Shown here: positions 50,913 to 62,718 of the stretch, in pieces
How the letters are laid out: every line of letters begins with the position of its first letter
Position numbering within the stretch: position 1 is the first letter of the stretch
Assembly: GCA_046154185.1 (NCBI GenBank)
Contig: JBJXGE010000029.1
Coordinates: 1 to 64,000 of the forward strand
Reading direction: 5' to 3'
Length of the DNA: 64,000 nt
Source: JBJXGE01 sp046154185
GTDB taxonomy: Bacteria > Planctomycetota > UBA8108 > UBA1146 > JAJFFE01
The notes under the pieces: generated by a model
Told to the model about the DNA's origin: nothing
Seen by the model: only the letters and a program-made list of their open reading frames with translations
Databases searched by the model: none
Position numbers and translations under genes: made by a program

Positions 50913-50950
50913 ATTCGTGCGCCGAAGGCGCGCCTGCGCCGGCCGCATGA

Positions 50951-50990
50951 TCGACGGATGTGGGGTTCGACGGAGGTGGAAATCGACGGA
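50951..50990 (+). repeat. three TCGACGGA direct repeats at 16-bp period in operon leader
   Basis: TCGACGGA occurs at 50951-50958, 50967-50974 and 50983-50990, exactly 16 bp apart, with unrelated spacers. The third copy forms the 5' arm of the terminator-like hairpin that follows; the two upstream copies could offer alternative partners for the same 3' arm. Confidence 0.8.
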
Positions 50991-51011
50991 ACAGCTTCGT
51001 CGGTTTTTTTT
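50984..51011 (+). terminator. intrinsic-terminator-like hairpin ahead of pseudopilin operon
   Basis: 5' arm CGACG(G)AA (50984-50991, one bulged G), loop CAGC, 3' arm TTCGTCG (50996-51002), then G and eight T (51004-51011). The ATG of the first pilin gene is 28 bases further on. It may end the upstream rlu transcript or act as an attenuator in the leader. Confidence 0.6.
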
Positions 51012-51039
51012 CTTGGGAGAGCAAAGGGTCGAGTGGGTC

Positions 51040-51738
51040 ATGACACGGAATAGCCAGAATTTGGAACGGTCGTCCCGGCTTGGACGCAGTCTTCGGTTCG
51101 CGAGACGACCAGTTTCGCTGCGCCCCCCAGTCTTGAGCGACCGCCGCGAGGCCGGCTTCACGCTCATCGAGTTGCTCATCGTCATCGCGATCATCGCGTT
51201 GTTGATGGGACTGGTGACGTTTGCCATCCAGAGCGCCCAGAAGAAAAGCAAGATTGTCCAGACTCAAAACGACATCAGCAATTTCCGCAGTGCTCTCAAG
51301 TCCTTCAATACCGACACCGGCAACTATCCGGGATTCAGTGATCCCGTAGATGAGTCGGATCTCGAGAGTCTCAACTCCTTTCCCGCGCTTTTCACAGCGA
51401 TTTTCTACGATCGCAAGAACGGCGGCGGACCGAACGGTCCCTACATCGAGGACGTCAAGCGCGACCGAGTGCTGGTCTTCGATGAGGATGCCAGTAGTCC
51501 GGACAAACGTTTCGTCAGGGCTAACAACGACGAGTTTGAGGACTCGAAGCTGAAGAAGTACTTCGCCGACGCCTGGCTGGCGCCGTATATCTACCGCGAG
51601 AATGCATCGAAACCGACGAAGCGTCCCTACATGATCTCCCGGACCTATGATCTCTACTCGACCGGGCCGGATCGACTGAATCAATCGGCGGATGGAATTT
51701 CGGAGAATAAGAACGATGACATCGGCAACTGGCAGTAG
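51040..51738 (+). CDS. GspG-like prepilin, first gene of second pseudopilin operon
   Basis: 232 residues from the ATG at 51040. The leader is long (about 38 residues, basic) and ends in Gly before FTLIELLIVIAIIALLMGLV, with Glu5. The body resembles major pseudopilins at the start (SAQKKSKIVQTQNDISNFRSALKSFNTDTGNYP) but has an acidic insert and ends with YDLYSTGPDR, a phrase common to GspG-like pilins. AAAGGG lies 11 bases upstream of the ATG. The next gene starts inside it (23-bp overlap). Confidence 0.87.
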   Translation: MTRNSQNLERSSRLGRSLRFARRPVSLRPPVLSDRREAGFTLIELLIVIAIIALLMGLVTFAIQSAQKKSKIVQTQNDISNFRSALKSFNTDTGNYPGFSDPVDESDLESLNSFPALFTAIFYDRKNGGGPNGPYIEDVKRDRVLVFDEDASSPDKRFVRANNDEFEDSKLKKYFADAWLAPYIYRENASKPTKRPYMISRTYDLYSTGPDRLNQSADGISENKNDDIGNWQ

Positions 51739-52429
51739 TCGCCAAGGTTTTACCTTGATCGAATTGATGGTCGTCATCTCGATCATGCTGGTCTTGGCTT
51801 CGTTGGTGTTCGTCGGCATTCGCAGTGCGTATGCAAAGGCGCGCATTTCCCGGTCGAAAAGCCTCATCGAGCGACTCGCCACTGCGACGACCGAGTATCA
51901 GTCGACGGTGGGCAGTTACCCTCCCGATGGCATCGACTCGGCCGTGGTCACGCCCGACGGGACGCGACTGATGAGCGGTGCGGCGTTGACGTTCGCGTTG
52001 ACATCGCCGAGACCCAAGTTTAGGCGCTTGGCCACCGGTGAGTTGCAGCTCACCGGCGAGGAAGAAGCGGTGCTCGAACTCGGCAAGAAGGACTACATGA
52101 CGATGGACGGCGACGACCTCGCGCGCGAGGTGGTCGATGCCTGGAGCCAGCCAGTTCACTACGACAATGTGCAGGGCGGGTATAACGAGCAATCCGACGA
52201 GAGTTTCCATCTCATCGTGTTTCCCGGCCACGGTAAGGATGCTCGAGAGAGTGAATTCGTCGCGCAAAAGGGGCCGCAGAATATCGGTCGATTCGACATC
52301 TGGTCACACGGAGTGAGCGGCCACTCAATTGATGAGAATCCTAAGTTCGCGATAACCAATTGGAATCATCTCGGCGACGAAGGCGCGTCTGAGCGTTCCG
52401 AGGCCAAGAAAGCCGCGAAAGAAGAGTAG
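51716..52429 (+). CDS. GspG-like prepilin
   Basis: 237 residues from the ATG at 51716, inside the end of the previous gene. Leader MTSATGSSRQG then FTLIELMVVISIMLVLASLVF. The body contains SLIERLATATTEYQSTVGSYPPDG, as in major pseudopilins, and ends with GRFDIWSHG, then a Lys/Glu-rich tail. Probably a second structural or minor pilin of the same assembly. Confidence 0.87.
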   Translation: MTSATGSSRQGFTLIELMVVISIMLVLASLVFVGIRSAYAKARISRSKSLIERLATATTEYQSTVGSYPPDGIDSAVVTPDGTRLMSGAALTFALTSPRPKFRRLATGELQLTGEEEAVLELGKKDYMTMDGDDLAREVVDAWSQPVHYDNVQGGYNEQSDESFHLIVFPGHGKDARESEFVAQKGPQNIGRFDIWSHGVSGHSIDENPKFAITNWNHLGDEGASERSEAKKAAKEE

Positions 52430-52442
52430 GACGAGAGTTGAG

Positions 52443-53093
52443 ATGAAGACAGTCACGGGCACGGCGCGGCCGCGAAGTAGAGCGTGGCGTGGTCAGATGG
52501 GCTTCACGCTGATGGAGATGATGGTCACGATTGCGATCGTGATGTTGGCGCTCGTCTCCCTGCTGCCAGCGCTCGGGAAGTCGTTCCTCAATCGCAAGCT
52601 GAACGGCGCGGGATCGATCTTGGTCAAACTCCTCGGCGAGGCCCGGAATAAAGCCATCACCCAAAAGCAGAGTTTCTCCGTCGTGTTCTACAAGCGCGGA
52701 GCGCAGCTCTTCCAAGAAGCCAAAGGGACGAAGCCCGCCATGTTCGTTGGGAACATGCTGACCTACGCGCCGGGCGACACGAGCGAAACCGTCACCTACG
52801 AATTGCGTTTTGCCGGCGCGAACGGAGCTTATTCGGCGCTACGCGATGCGACGCCGGCGGACTTTGCTCCGCCGCTCGAGGATTCTGGCGAGGTTTTTAT
52901 CCGCTTCAATTCCGACGGCACCGTCGATTTCGCGAAGAACCAAGACATCAATTCGGCTCTCTACCGAGACGGGGTCGATGCGGACATCATTATCACGCAA
53001 GGTGGACTCAATGATCGGCGGGGTCTCATCGACGTAAAGAACACCGGACGTGTGAATTCCAAGGTGCATGATTTGGAGCCGGATGAAACCTAA
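52443..53093 (+). CDS. GspH-like prepilin
   Basis: 216 residues. Leader ending RGQMG, then FTLMEMMVTIAIVMLALVSLL with Glu5. The body has the GspH/FimT pattern, with an N-terminal helix (LVKLLGEARNKAITQKQ) followed by beta strands (SFSVVFYKRGAQLFQEA). 13 bp after the previous gene. Confidence 0.85.
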   Translation: MKTVTGTARPRSRAWRGQMGFTLMEMMVTIAIVMLALVSLLPALGKSFLNRKLNGAGSILVKLLGEARNKAITQKQSFSVVFYKRGAQLFQEAKGTKPAMFVGNMLTYAPGDTSETVTYELRFAGANGAYSALRDATPADFAPPLEDSGEVFIRFNSDGTVDFAKNQDINSALYRDGVDADIIITQGGLNDRRGLIDVKNTGRVNSKVHDLEPDET

Positions 53094-54024
53094 GCCCGAG
53101 AATACAAGACTCCCGAAGGCAGAAACCGCATTCGGGCGGGACCGCAACCGCGCGGTGCCGTCAGCACGCGCGCGCGGGTTTACGATCCTCGAGATCATGG
53201 TTGCGATCGCCGTGCTCGTGATTGGAATCCTCGGCGTCATTGCGATGTTCCCGGTCGCGATCAAACTCGGCAAGCGGGTAATCCTCGATACCAATTCGGT
53301 GATCATTGCTCAGAGTGTGGAACAGGCGATTCGCGAGGGCTTGGCGCATCGCAAAGGTCAGCGCGACGAAGGTAAGCAGACATATTTCTTGTTCTATCAT
53401 TCGGGTGTCGAAACGCCGTTGCCGAGTCGCATCCTGGACGCCTCGCCGAGTGATGACAATTTCATTTTGCTGCCGATGCAAGAGTTCGAGAGTCGTAGCA
53501 GCACGGTGTCTCGCGATAACGCGTACCTCGAAGGCAAAGTATTCGTCTACCCCGAGACCGACGGGCTTACTTGGACATTTGGTAGCGGTGGCGATGTCGC
53601 CGAGTATCAGGACGCGGCGGCCGGTACGAGCCCGAATGGTGGTGGTGACGCGCGGCGCGCCGATAACGACGGCGATGATTACACGGTAGAAGTTGCCAAC
53701 GGCGAGTCGTACACGACGTTTGCCGTCATGAAGACGTTTCCGATGAGCGAAGACTTTTTGCGTGGGCTGCGGGAAAACGCCGATGCGGAGTTCGGCGACG
53801 ACGAGAATTCCGGCACGGAAGACCCGCTCGGCCGCTACTCCTATGCGTTTGCCATCCGCCGGGCACTGAGCGACTCGAGCTTAGGTCGTCATAGTCGCGA
53901 CGAAAAGGATCTCGTGCCCGCGAATGAACTGTTCGAAGTCGAGATCATGGTGTTTCACGGCTTCATTCCGAACACGACCTACGCGCAGCCCGTCTTCCGG
54001 ACGACGGTTTTGATGCACAAGTGA
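53083..54024 (+). CDS. GspI/PilV-like prepilin
   Basis: 313 residues from the ATG at 53083, which overlaps the previous gene by 11 bp and has TTGGAG upstream. The leader is about 32 residues and ends RARG, before FTILEIMVAIAVLVIGILGVIAM, the PilV/GspI type. The body is large, with an Asp/Gly-rich stretch (GGGDARRADNDGDDY). Likely a tip-type minor pilin. Confidence 0.85.
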   Translation: MKPKPENTRLPKAETAFGRDRNRAVPSARARGFTILEIMVAIAVLVIGILGVIAMFPVAIKLGKRVILDTNSVIIAQSVEQAIREGLAHRKGQRDEGKQTYFLFYHSGVETPLPSRILDASPSDDNFILLPMQEFESRSSTVSRDNAYLEGKVFVYPETDGLTWTFGSGGDVAEYQDAAAGTSPNGGGDARRADNDGDDYTVEVANGESYTTFAVMKTFPMSEDFLRGLRENADAEFGDDENSGTEDPLGRYSYAFAIRRALSDSSLGRHSRDEKDLVPANELFEVEIMVFHGFIPNTTYAQPVFRTTVLMHK

Positions 54025-54053
54025 TGGGCGAGAGTTGCGCTGGCTTGGCTGCC

Positions 54054-54060
54054 AAGGAGG
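54054..54060 (+). promoter_or_regulatory. strong ribosome binding site deciding a TTG start
   Basis: AAGGAGG at 54054-54060 lies 5 bases ahead of an in-frame TTG at 54066, a better match than anything before the ATG at 54024 or the ATG at 54084. Confidence 0.55.
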
Positions 54061-54065
54061 GGTTC

Positions 54066-55352
54066 TTGAACGAGGCAAAAGTGATGAGCGCCGATTTTCC
54101 TGTAGCGGCTCGCGGTTCCGTCGCGATCGGTTGCGCGCGCCGCAACGCTGGCTTCACCTTGCTCGAACTCATGGTCGCGCTCGGCCTCACGAGCGTGATC
54201 GTGTTGATCGTCACGCGCATCGGAACGGACGCGCAGTTTCTCTACGAGTCGATGCAGTCACGGGTCGAGATCTACCAGAAGATGCGTTATGCCTTAGACG
54301 AGTTGCGCGATGACTTGCAGGGTTGGGTGCCGATCGCCGACCTCGAGTATTTTGTGGATCGCGCGCAAGCAAACCGCAGCCTCAACGGTCACTGGGAAGA
54401 AGGCGAAGAGCTCGACGGTCCGTCGCGTGAACTCAATCTGGCAGGCGGGCGGCCAAGGTTCTACGACGAAGGTCCACAGATTCAAGAGCGATATTACACG
54501 GTCGACAAGGGCGGCGCGAAGTCGCGCCACTATGCTTTTTCCGTCTACTTTCGCGCTCCGACCGAAGTCGAAGGCGAACTGCGTTCGGCCAACATCGAGT
54601 ATCTGTTGATGGACTCGAAGGATCTCGACGCGGAAGGCGAAAAAGGCGCGGAGGCCGCCAGCCGAGTTGGCGAAGAACTGACAGACAACACCGATCTCGT
54701 TCTAGTCAAAATCGTGCGTTACATCGATGTGGACAAGAGCAACTTCAACACCAGCGAACTGATCGTCAAGGTCAAGCGATTTGACCTTTGTCAAAACGTC
54801 ACCGACTTCAAGATCGAGTATTACGCCGATAACCCGGGCGATCGCCACCCGGGCCGGTACGTGATTCCAAGCGACGAACGGGCGGGCGATGTCATTGAGA
54901 GCGAATCGCCCGTCATCGCGATCGACGGGGCTACCGACGGTTACCTCAAAGAGTTCATCTACGGTGGTTTTAGGAATCTCGATGTGCTCGGCCAGTTTCA
55001 CAAGGGTGAGCGAGACGCGAAGCGATCCTTGTTGGATCCGCCTTACTTTAGCGTGACTGGTAATCGCATGCATTTTGCTGAACTCGCGTCGGGCGACAGC
55101 ATTTATTTGTGGACCGACGATGCCGGCGGGATCCGCGGCGAATTCACGTTACAGCGACGCGTTGGCCAGCGACTCTACTTCGTCGAGTCGCTCGACACTT
55201 CGAGCTGGGCGACCGAGTTCGTGCCCCGCATCAAATACAAAGCGGCGCAAGTGCCGAGCAGTCTGCGTGTCACATTGCGCGTGCTCAACGACAAGGGCCG
55301 CGAACCGCGGACCGTTTCCGTTGTCGTGCATCCCTATAACAAGCACTCGTAA
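54066..55352 (+). CDS. GspJ-like prepilin
   Basis: 428 residues if started at the TTG at 54066, which has the best ribosome binding site. An ATG at 54024 (one-base overlap with the previous stop) and an ATG at 54084 are alternatives. Leader ends CARRNAG, then FTLLELMVALGLTSVIVLIV with Glu5. The GspJ-type body (YQKMRYALDELRDDLQGW) is about twice the usual GspJ length. Last gene of the five-gene prepilin cluster, which has its own G-, H-, I- and J-like members but no ATPase, platform or secretin. Confidence 0.83.
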   Translation: MNEAKVMSADFPVAARGSVAIGCARRNAGFTLLELMVALGLTSVIVLIVTRIGTDAQFLYESMQSRVEIYQKMRYALDELRDDLQGWVPIADLEYFVDRAQANRSLNGHWEEGEELDGPSRELNLAGGRPRFYDEGPQIQERYYTVDKGGAKSRHYAFSVYFRAPTEVEGELRSANIEYLLMDSKDLDAEGEKGAEAASRVGEELTDNTDLVLVKIVRYIDVDKSNFNTSELIVKVKRFDLCQNVTDFKIEYYADNPGDRHPGRYVIPSDERAGDVIESESPVIAIDGATDGYLKEFIYGGFRNLDVLGQFHKGERDAKRSLLDPPYFSVTGNRMHFAELASGDSIYLWTDDAGGIRGEFTLQRRVGQRLYFVESLDTSSWATEFVPRIKYKAAQVPSSLRVTLRVLNDKGREPRTVSVVVHPYNKHS

Positions 55353-55489
55353 CCGCTGACGCAGTCTAAACAAGAAGCGACAACAAGCCGCGCCAACAAG
55401 CAGTGGTTCGAAAGGATCGCAGCTCAACACGCGCGGCGGCCGCTTTGCTCGCTTGCGATCGCGAGACTGTTTCGCCGCGTCGCGCGCGC

Positions 55490-57893
<2,404 letters not shown>

Positions 57894-57910
<17 letters not shown>

Positions 57911-60779
57911 ACCAGTCCTCTCCGGACGCTACATTCACGACCAGCGGCACTGCCAGCGGCAAGATGCCTTCCATGGCTTCCTGGATCCATTTGCTTTCAC
58001 TCGCCAGTTGACTCCGCGCGACCTCAAACAGCAACTCGTCGTGGATCTGCAGCACCAGTCTCGTGCTGGAGCCGGTGCGGCGGAGGCGCCGATGAATCGC
58101 GACCATCGCGTGTTTCAGTAGATCCGCGGCACTGCCCTGCATGACCGTATTGACGGCGAAGCGTTCGCCTTGGCGTTGGTCTCGCTGCAAGCGGGAACTC
58201 ATTTCGGGCAGCGGACGCCGACGGCCGTAGATGGTTCGCACTTCTTTGCGTTCGCGTGCGCCGCCGATGATCTCGTTGATGTAGCGTTTGACGCCCGGGA
58301 AACTGCGAAAAAAACTGTCGATGAACGCCTGCGCATCCGTTTGGCTGATGCCAAGATCGCGCGCTAAGCCGAAGGCTCCCATGCCGTAGATGATGCCGAA
58401 GTTGACAGCCTTCGCGGCGCTGCGTTCGGCGCGCACCACTTGTTCGGGAGCTTTGTTGAAGACGCGAGCGGCGACCGCTGTATGGATATCTTGTCCTTGC
58501 CGTAAGGCCGCTTGCATGTTGTCGTCGCCCGAGAGATGCGCGAGTAACCGCAACTCAATCTGCGAGTAATCGGCGGACAAGAACACGAAATCCGGCTGCG
58601 TGGGGACGAACGCCTTGCGGATCCGGCGACCGAGCTCATTCTTGACGGGGATGTTCTGCAGATTCGGTCGATGCGACGACAGCCGCCCGGTGGCGGTCGC
58701 GGTTTGACGCAGGTCCGTGTGCAATCTTCCCGTCTTCGGGTGGAGTAAACGCGGCAGGCCCTCGATGTAGGTGCCGAGCAACTTGGCGTGACTTCGATAG
58801 TCGAGCATCAGCTTCGGCAAGACTTGATCCGGGCATTCGACGACCAGCTCCTCGAGCACTTCGGCTGCGGTCGAGTGACCGGTCTTGGTTTTGCGTTTGG
58901 CTGGTAGCCCGAGCCGTTCGAATAAGACCTCCTGCAATTGCTTGGGGCTGTTGAGATCGAACGGGCCGCCGGCGGCGGCGTAAATTTTTTGTTCGAGTTC
59001 GACAATGGCCGCTCGTACATCCGACTCGAGCCGCGCTAATTCTTCGAGCTTGAGCGTCACCCCGTGTCGTTCCATCGCGACGAGCACTTCGACGAGCGGC
59101 AGCTCGAGTTCGTCGAGGACCCGCGCCATGCCCGCGGCGCGCGCTTCGGCGCTCAACATCTCATGCAACCGCAGGGTGAAGTCGGCGTCCTCCGCCGCGT
59201 AATCGCAAATCTGCTCGGGCGTCAGATCAGCCATCGAGCGTTGCTCCGCTGCCGGCCCGGCGCCGATTAACTCCTCGATGGGAATCATGCGATGGTGAAG
59301 CCGTTCGGCGACCAGCGTGTCGAGTTTGTACGATGCGCCGAGCGGATTCAGCAGATAGGCCTCGATCATCGAATCGCCGCCGATACCGGTCAGCGTGATG
59401 CCCTCACTGAGTAGTATCTGCGCGTCGTATTTGAGGTGATGTCCGATCTTGAGAATCGCGGAATCTTCTAAGAGACGTTGCAATCGGCGCAAGATCTCGG
59501 CGCGCTCGAGGAACAACTCGCCCGTCGGCTGATGGAGCGGGATGTACCAACCTTCGCCCGCCGTGATCGCGATCGAGAATCCGACCGCACGGTCGGCGAT
59601 GGGATCTAGCCCCGTCGTTTCCGTGTCGAAGGCAAACCGCTTGGCGACGCGGCACGCAGCGAAGAGCGCGTCGAGTTCCATCGCCGACGAAATAAGTCGA
59701 TACCCGCCGGGCTGGGTTTGAGAGAGTTTGGGGGTTGGCGCGGGCGAAACCGGATCGCGATCGAGCGCAGCGGGGGGAGTCTCCATGCGCATCGGCGCGG
59801 TTGATTCTCCGCTGGCGTTTGGCGCGACGATTGCCCGCCCGGCCTCCGCGCCGTTCGGCGCGGCTTGAATTTCGACGGCGGCGGCGGTCTCGATTTCGCG
59901 CATTAATCGCGAGAAGCCGAGTCGCATGAACAACGGCCGCAGCGCGTCGAGGTCGGGCGTCACGATCCGCAAGCACTCCGGAAATCTCGGCGGCAGCGGC
60001 GCCGTCCGGCAGAGCTCGACGAGTCGGCGCGAGAGTCGCAGTGCGTCAATGTGGGGCCCGATCTTCTGCGCGAGGGTCGCGGGCAGCTTCGCGCTCGCCG
60101 ACGTGTAAAGTTCTTCGACGTGCCGCACGGATTGCAGAATCTTGAGCGCAGACTTCGGACCAATGCCCGGAACGCCCGGCACGTTGTCGCTCGCGTCCCC
60201 GACGAGCGCCAAGTAGTCGACGACTTGGTCGGCGGCGAAGCCTCTTTTCGCGACGAGTTCGGCGGGCCCGACCACCTCATCCGCGGCGAGACCTTTGACG
60301 ACGCGAACTCGATCGCTGATGAGCTGCTCAAGATCCTTGTCACGGCTATAGACGAGCACATCGAAGCCGAGGAGCGCCGCGGCTTCGGTGGCTGACGCAA
60401 TCATGTCGTCGGCTTCATAGCCGACGAGCGAGAGCCGGGGCACACGAAATCCCGCCAACAACTCGTCGATCCACGGCAATTGCTGGACGAGCTCGGGCGG
60501 CATCTCGAGGCGGTGGCCTTTGTAGTCGGGATACAGGGCGTCGCGAAAAGTCGGCCCCGGCGCGTCGAGAGCGACCGCCCAATAACTTGCCGAAGTGGCG
60601 CCCCGATACATCGAAAGCAAGATCTGCGCAATCGAGTAGGCCGCCTCAGTTCGCGCGCCTTCGCTGTTGGTGAGCGGCCGCGCGCCGAACGCGAAGTGCG
60701 CACGATAAATGTAGTAGTGTCCATCGATCAGCGACAGTCGCCGCGTCGGGATGGATGCTGGGTTCGCTCGGTCGATCAC
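57894..60779 (-). CDS. polA: DNA polymerase I
   Basis: 961 residues with all three activities. 5' nuclease domain (about 14-290, with EADDMIASA, YSRDKDLEQL, GDASDNVPGVPGIG). 3'-5' exonuclease (about 365-545): Asp385/Glu387 in FDTETTG, Asp452 in HHLKYDAQIL, Tyr527 and Asp531, so proofreading residues are intact. Polymerase domain (about 560-961): motif A DYSQIELRLLAHLS, motif B KAVNFGIIYGMGAFG, motif C LQIHDELLFEV. Used in repair and Okazaki fragment processing. The downstream coaE-rho gene begins within its last codons. Confidence 0.97.
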
Positions 60780-61436
60780 GGCTCACACAAGGTGGGAGTT
60801 AGGAAAAAGCTGTTGATGATTGCTTGCGGCGGTCGCTCGACTCAGACTCGGTAGCCGGGACGAAGAATCGCGGCTCGCTATGGCGACGCCAAATTCGACT
60901 CTTAGACACCAGAAGAGTAGAGACGGCCGCCGAATAAAATAGCCAACGCCGAGAATGGCGCAAGGCAATTCCCGGCGTTTCGAGACTCCACACGGCGGCC
61001 GGTGGTTCGCGACACGAAATCGAAGTAGTGCTTCTGCGCCCGGTTAGCCGGTCGTATCGCGGGCGTCCAATTGACAGCCGACCATTCGTCCCTAAAATCC
61101 CGCCATTTCCAACTGTCTCGCCTCGGCCTCGGTCGACAGTCGCTTGGTGCCATTTTCATACGGCCAAGTTTTTAATGGCGCCTGATCCGATTTTTTGGCG
61201 GTCGCGGCTGTTTTGGCGGAGATGGTCACACGCTTTCGACGGCCGAGAGCAGAGAGTGTTGGTGGTTGACTCCGGTGTCGCGATGTTGCGGCGCCGAGTT
61301 GTTTGTCTCGCGGCGGACGAGATTCAGCGCAGAGCATGACGAACTCAGGGGCACTGCGACTTGCAGCGAGCTTTTGGCTCTCTGTGATTCCGGCGGTGGT
61401 CGTCAGAGCGGCTGATCGCTGACAGAGAGGATCGGC
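60780..61436. other. 657-bp divergent intergenic region
   Basis: Separates polA (minus) from the coiled-coil/BRCT gene (plus). It holds a near-consensus plus-strand promoter (61071-61098) and, downstream of it, an inverted repeat GGTGCCATT (61146-61154) / AATGGCGCC (61174-61182) followed 8 bases later by six T (61191-61196). The space may encode a small RNA or a long leader. Short open frames here have no convincing start signals. AGAGAGG (61424-61430) is the ribosome binding site of the next gene. No clear promoter for polA was found. Confidence 0.6.
61071..61098 (+). promoter_or_regulatory. near-consensus sigma70-type promoter
   Basis: TTGACA (61071-61076), a 16-bp spacer, TAAAAT (61093-61098). 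The -35 is perfect and the -10 matches 5 of 6. Expected transcript start is near 61105, some 330 bases before the next ATG, which is long for a simple leader. Confidence 0.6.
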
Positions 61437-62645
61437 ATGGCCAGCAGACAGAGCGGGGTACATCTTTCTTATCTCATCGTGACCGTAGTGATTTGCTTGG
61501 GACTCGTTGTCTGGGGCGTCATGCAACACTCGGAGCAGCAGAAGCTCACGGTAGAATTGGCGCAGCTAAAAGCGAATGCCGATGCGGCGAAGAAAACGAA
61601 TCAAGACCAGGCCAAAGAGATCAAAGAGCTGCGCGAAGTGATCGGCAACGAGGGCAAAGTGCCGGTGAAGGATGTCAAAGACATCATCACCGCCGGCGCG
61701 CTGCAGGCCGCGAAGCTAAGTTCTGGCGGCAAAGTGGCGTCGCAATACACTTCGCTCACTGCGCTCATAAGCGATCTCACTTCAGTCGCCGAAACGTTTG
61801 AAAAAGAGAAGAACACGCAAATCGCGGAGGCGCAAGCGAGTGCCGTTCGTTATGACGGGGTCATCAAGGAGAAGACCGAACTCGAGAACGCGAAGAACGA
61901 AGAGATTGCCGAGCTACGGCAAAAGCAGAACGAGTTGCTCGAGAAGACGGAATCGATCAAGAAAGAAGCGCGCGACGCTCAAGATGAATTGCGCGCACAA
62001 ATCGAAAAGCTCACCGCTGACAACACGGATCAAGTGGCGGCGCTCAAGAATACTCAGTGGTTGCAGGAGAATCGCCTACTACAGAAGGATCAACGCATCG
62101 AGTTCTTGCAGAATGAAATCAATCGCGAGAAGAATTTCGATCAGGTCGTGCCGGACGGCCGAATCGTCGATGTCGTCACTGAGCAGGGCTACGCTTGGAT
62201 CGACATCGGAATCGAAGACCGTCTACGCCGCGGCGTTTACTTCGACGTTTTCAATTACGTCAAGGGCGGCAAGAAACTCCGAAAAGGTCGCGTTGAAGTC
62301 ATGAAGGTCGAAGACAAGCTCGCGCAAGTGCGAGTGCTGGACGTCTACGACAGCTTGAACCCGATCAACAAGGGCGACTACATTTCAAGCCCGTTCTACG
62401 ACAAAGGCATCGAGCCGGTCTTCGTCATCGCGGGCGACCAGCTCGCGGACAAGCGTCTCTCGATCGAAGAGCTGACGCGCCGAATAACTCAGTTCGGCGG
62501 CAAAGTCGAAGACAAAGTTCACGTGAAAACGAGCTACCTGGTCACTGTGAGCGGCTACGAGACGACCGAAGCCTACAAGGAAGCGCGTGGGCTCGGCGTT
62601 ACTGTTCTGCGCGAAGCCGAGCTGCTGGATTTCATCGGCTACTAG
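61437..62645 (+). CDS. membrane-anchored coiled-coil protein with C-terminal BRCT-like domain
   Basis: 402 residues; ATG at 61437 with AGAGAGG 6 bases upstream. One N-terminal membrane helix (about 11-29) with a short basic cytoplasmic start, then about 200 residues of charged heptad-rich coiled coil (30-240), a small beta domain (about 245-320, with GRIVDVVTEQGYAWIDIG), and a C-terminal segment (about 325-402) with the pattern of the NAD-ligase type BRCT domain (FVIAGDQ, ITQFGGKVEDKV, TSYLVTV, ARGLGVTVLREAELLDF). BRCT domains normally bind phosphoproteins or DNA ends in the cytoplasm; here the predicted topology puts it on the far side of the inner membrane unless the helix is a reversed anchor. 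I do not know a named family with this layout. Confidence 0.82.
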   Translation: MASRQSGVHLSYLIVTVVICLGLVVWGVMQHSEQQKLTVELAQLKANADAAKKTNQDQAKEIKELREVIGNEGKVPVKDVKDIITAGALQAAKLSSGGKVASQYTSLTALISDLTSVAETFEKEKNTQIAEAQASAVRYDGVIKEKTELENAKNEEIAELRQKQNELLEKTESIKKEARDAQDELRAQIEKLTADNTDQVAALKNTQWLQENRLLQKDQRIEFLQNEINREKNFDQVVPDGRIVDVVTEQGYAWIDIGIEDRLRRGVYFDVFNYVKGGKKLRKGRVEVMKVEDKLAQVRVLDVYDSLNPINKGDYISSPFYDKGIEPVFVIAGDQLADKRLSIEELTRRITQFGGKVEDKVHVKTSYLVTVSGYETTEAYKEARGLGVTVLREAELLDFIGY

Positions 62646-62668
62646 AGCGCCCCAGTCGGCCAAAAAAT

Positions 62669-62718
62669 CCGCGATCCGAACTTGCTCACGAGCAATGTTT
62701 GGATCGCGGTTTTTTTTT
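62669..62718 (+). terminator. strong intrinsic terminator
   Basis: CCGCGATCCGAAC (62669-62681) pairs with GTTTGGATCGCGG (62697-62709) with a single G-U pair; inside it TTGCT (62682-62686) pairs with AGCAA (62691-62695) around a CACG loop. Nine T follow (62710-62718), and six A precede the stem, so it may also work on the other strand. It lies 23 bp after the coiled-coil/BRCT stop. Confidence 0.9.

Noticed and set aside
50782..51039. Upstream extension of the first prepilin gene of the second cluster
   Set aside because: The stretch contains direct repeats with periods of 22 and 16 bp, not multiples of three, plus a terminator-like hairpin, so it is non-coding leader; the prepilin leader fits the ATG at 51040.
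61028..61339. Open frame of 103 codons in the polA/BRCT intergenic region
   Set aside because: No ribosome binding site, runs across the predicted promoter and transcript start, and has no domain or signal features.
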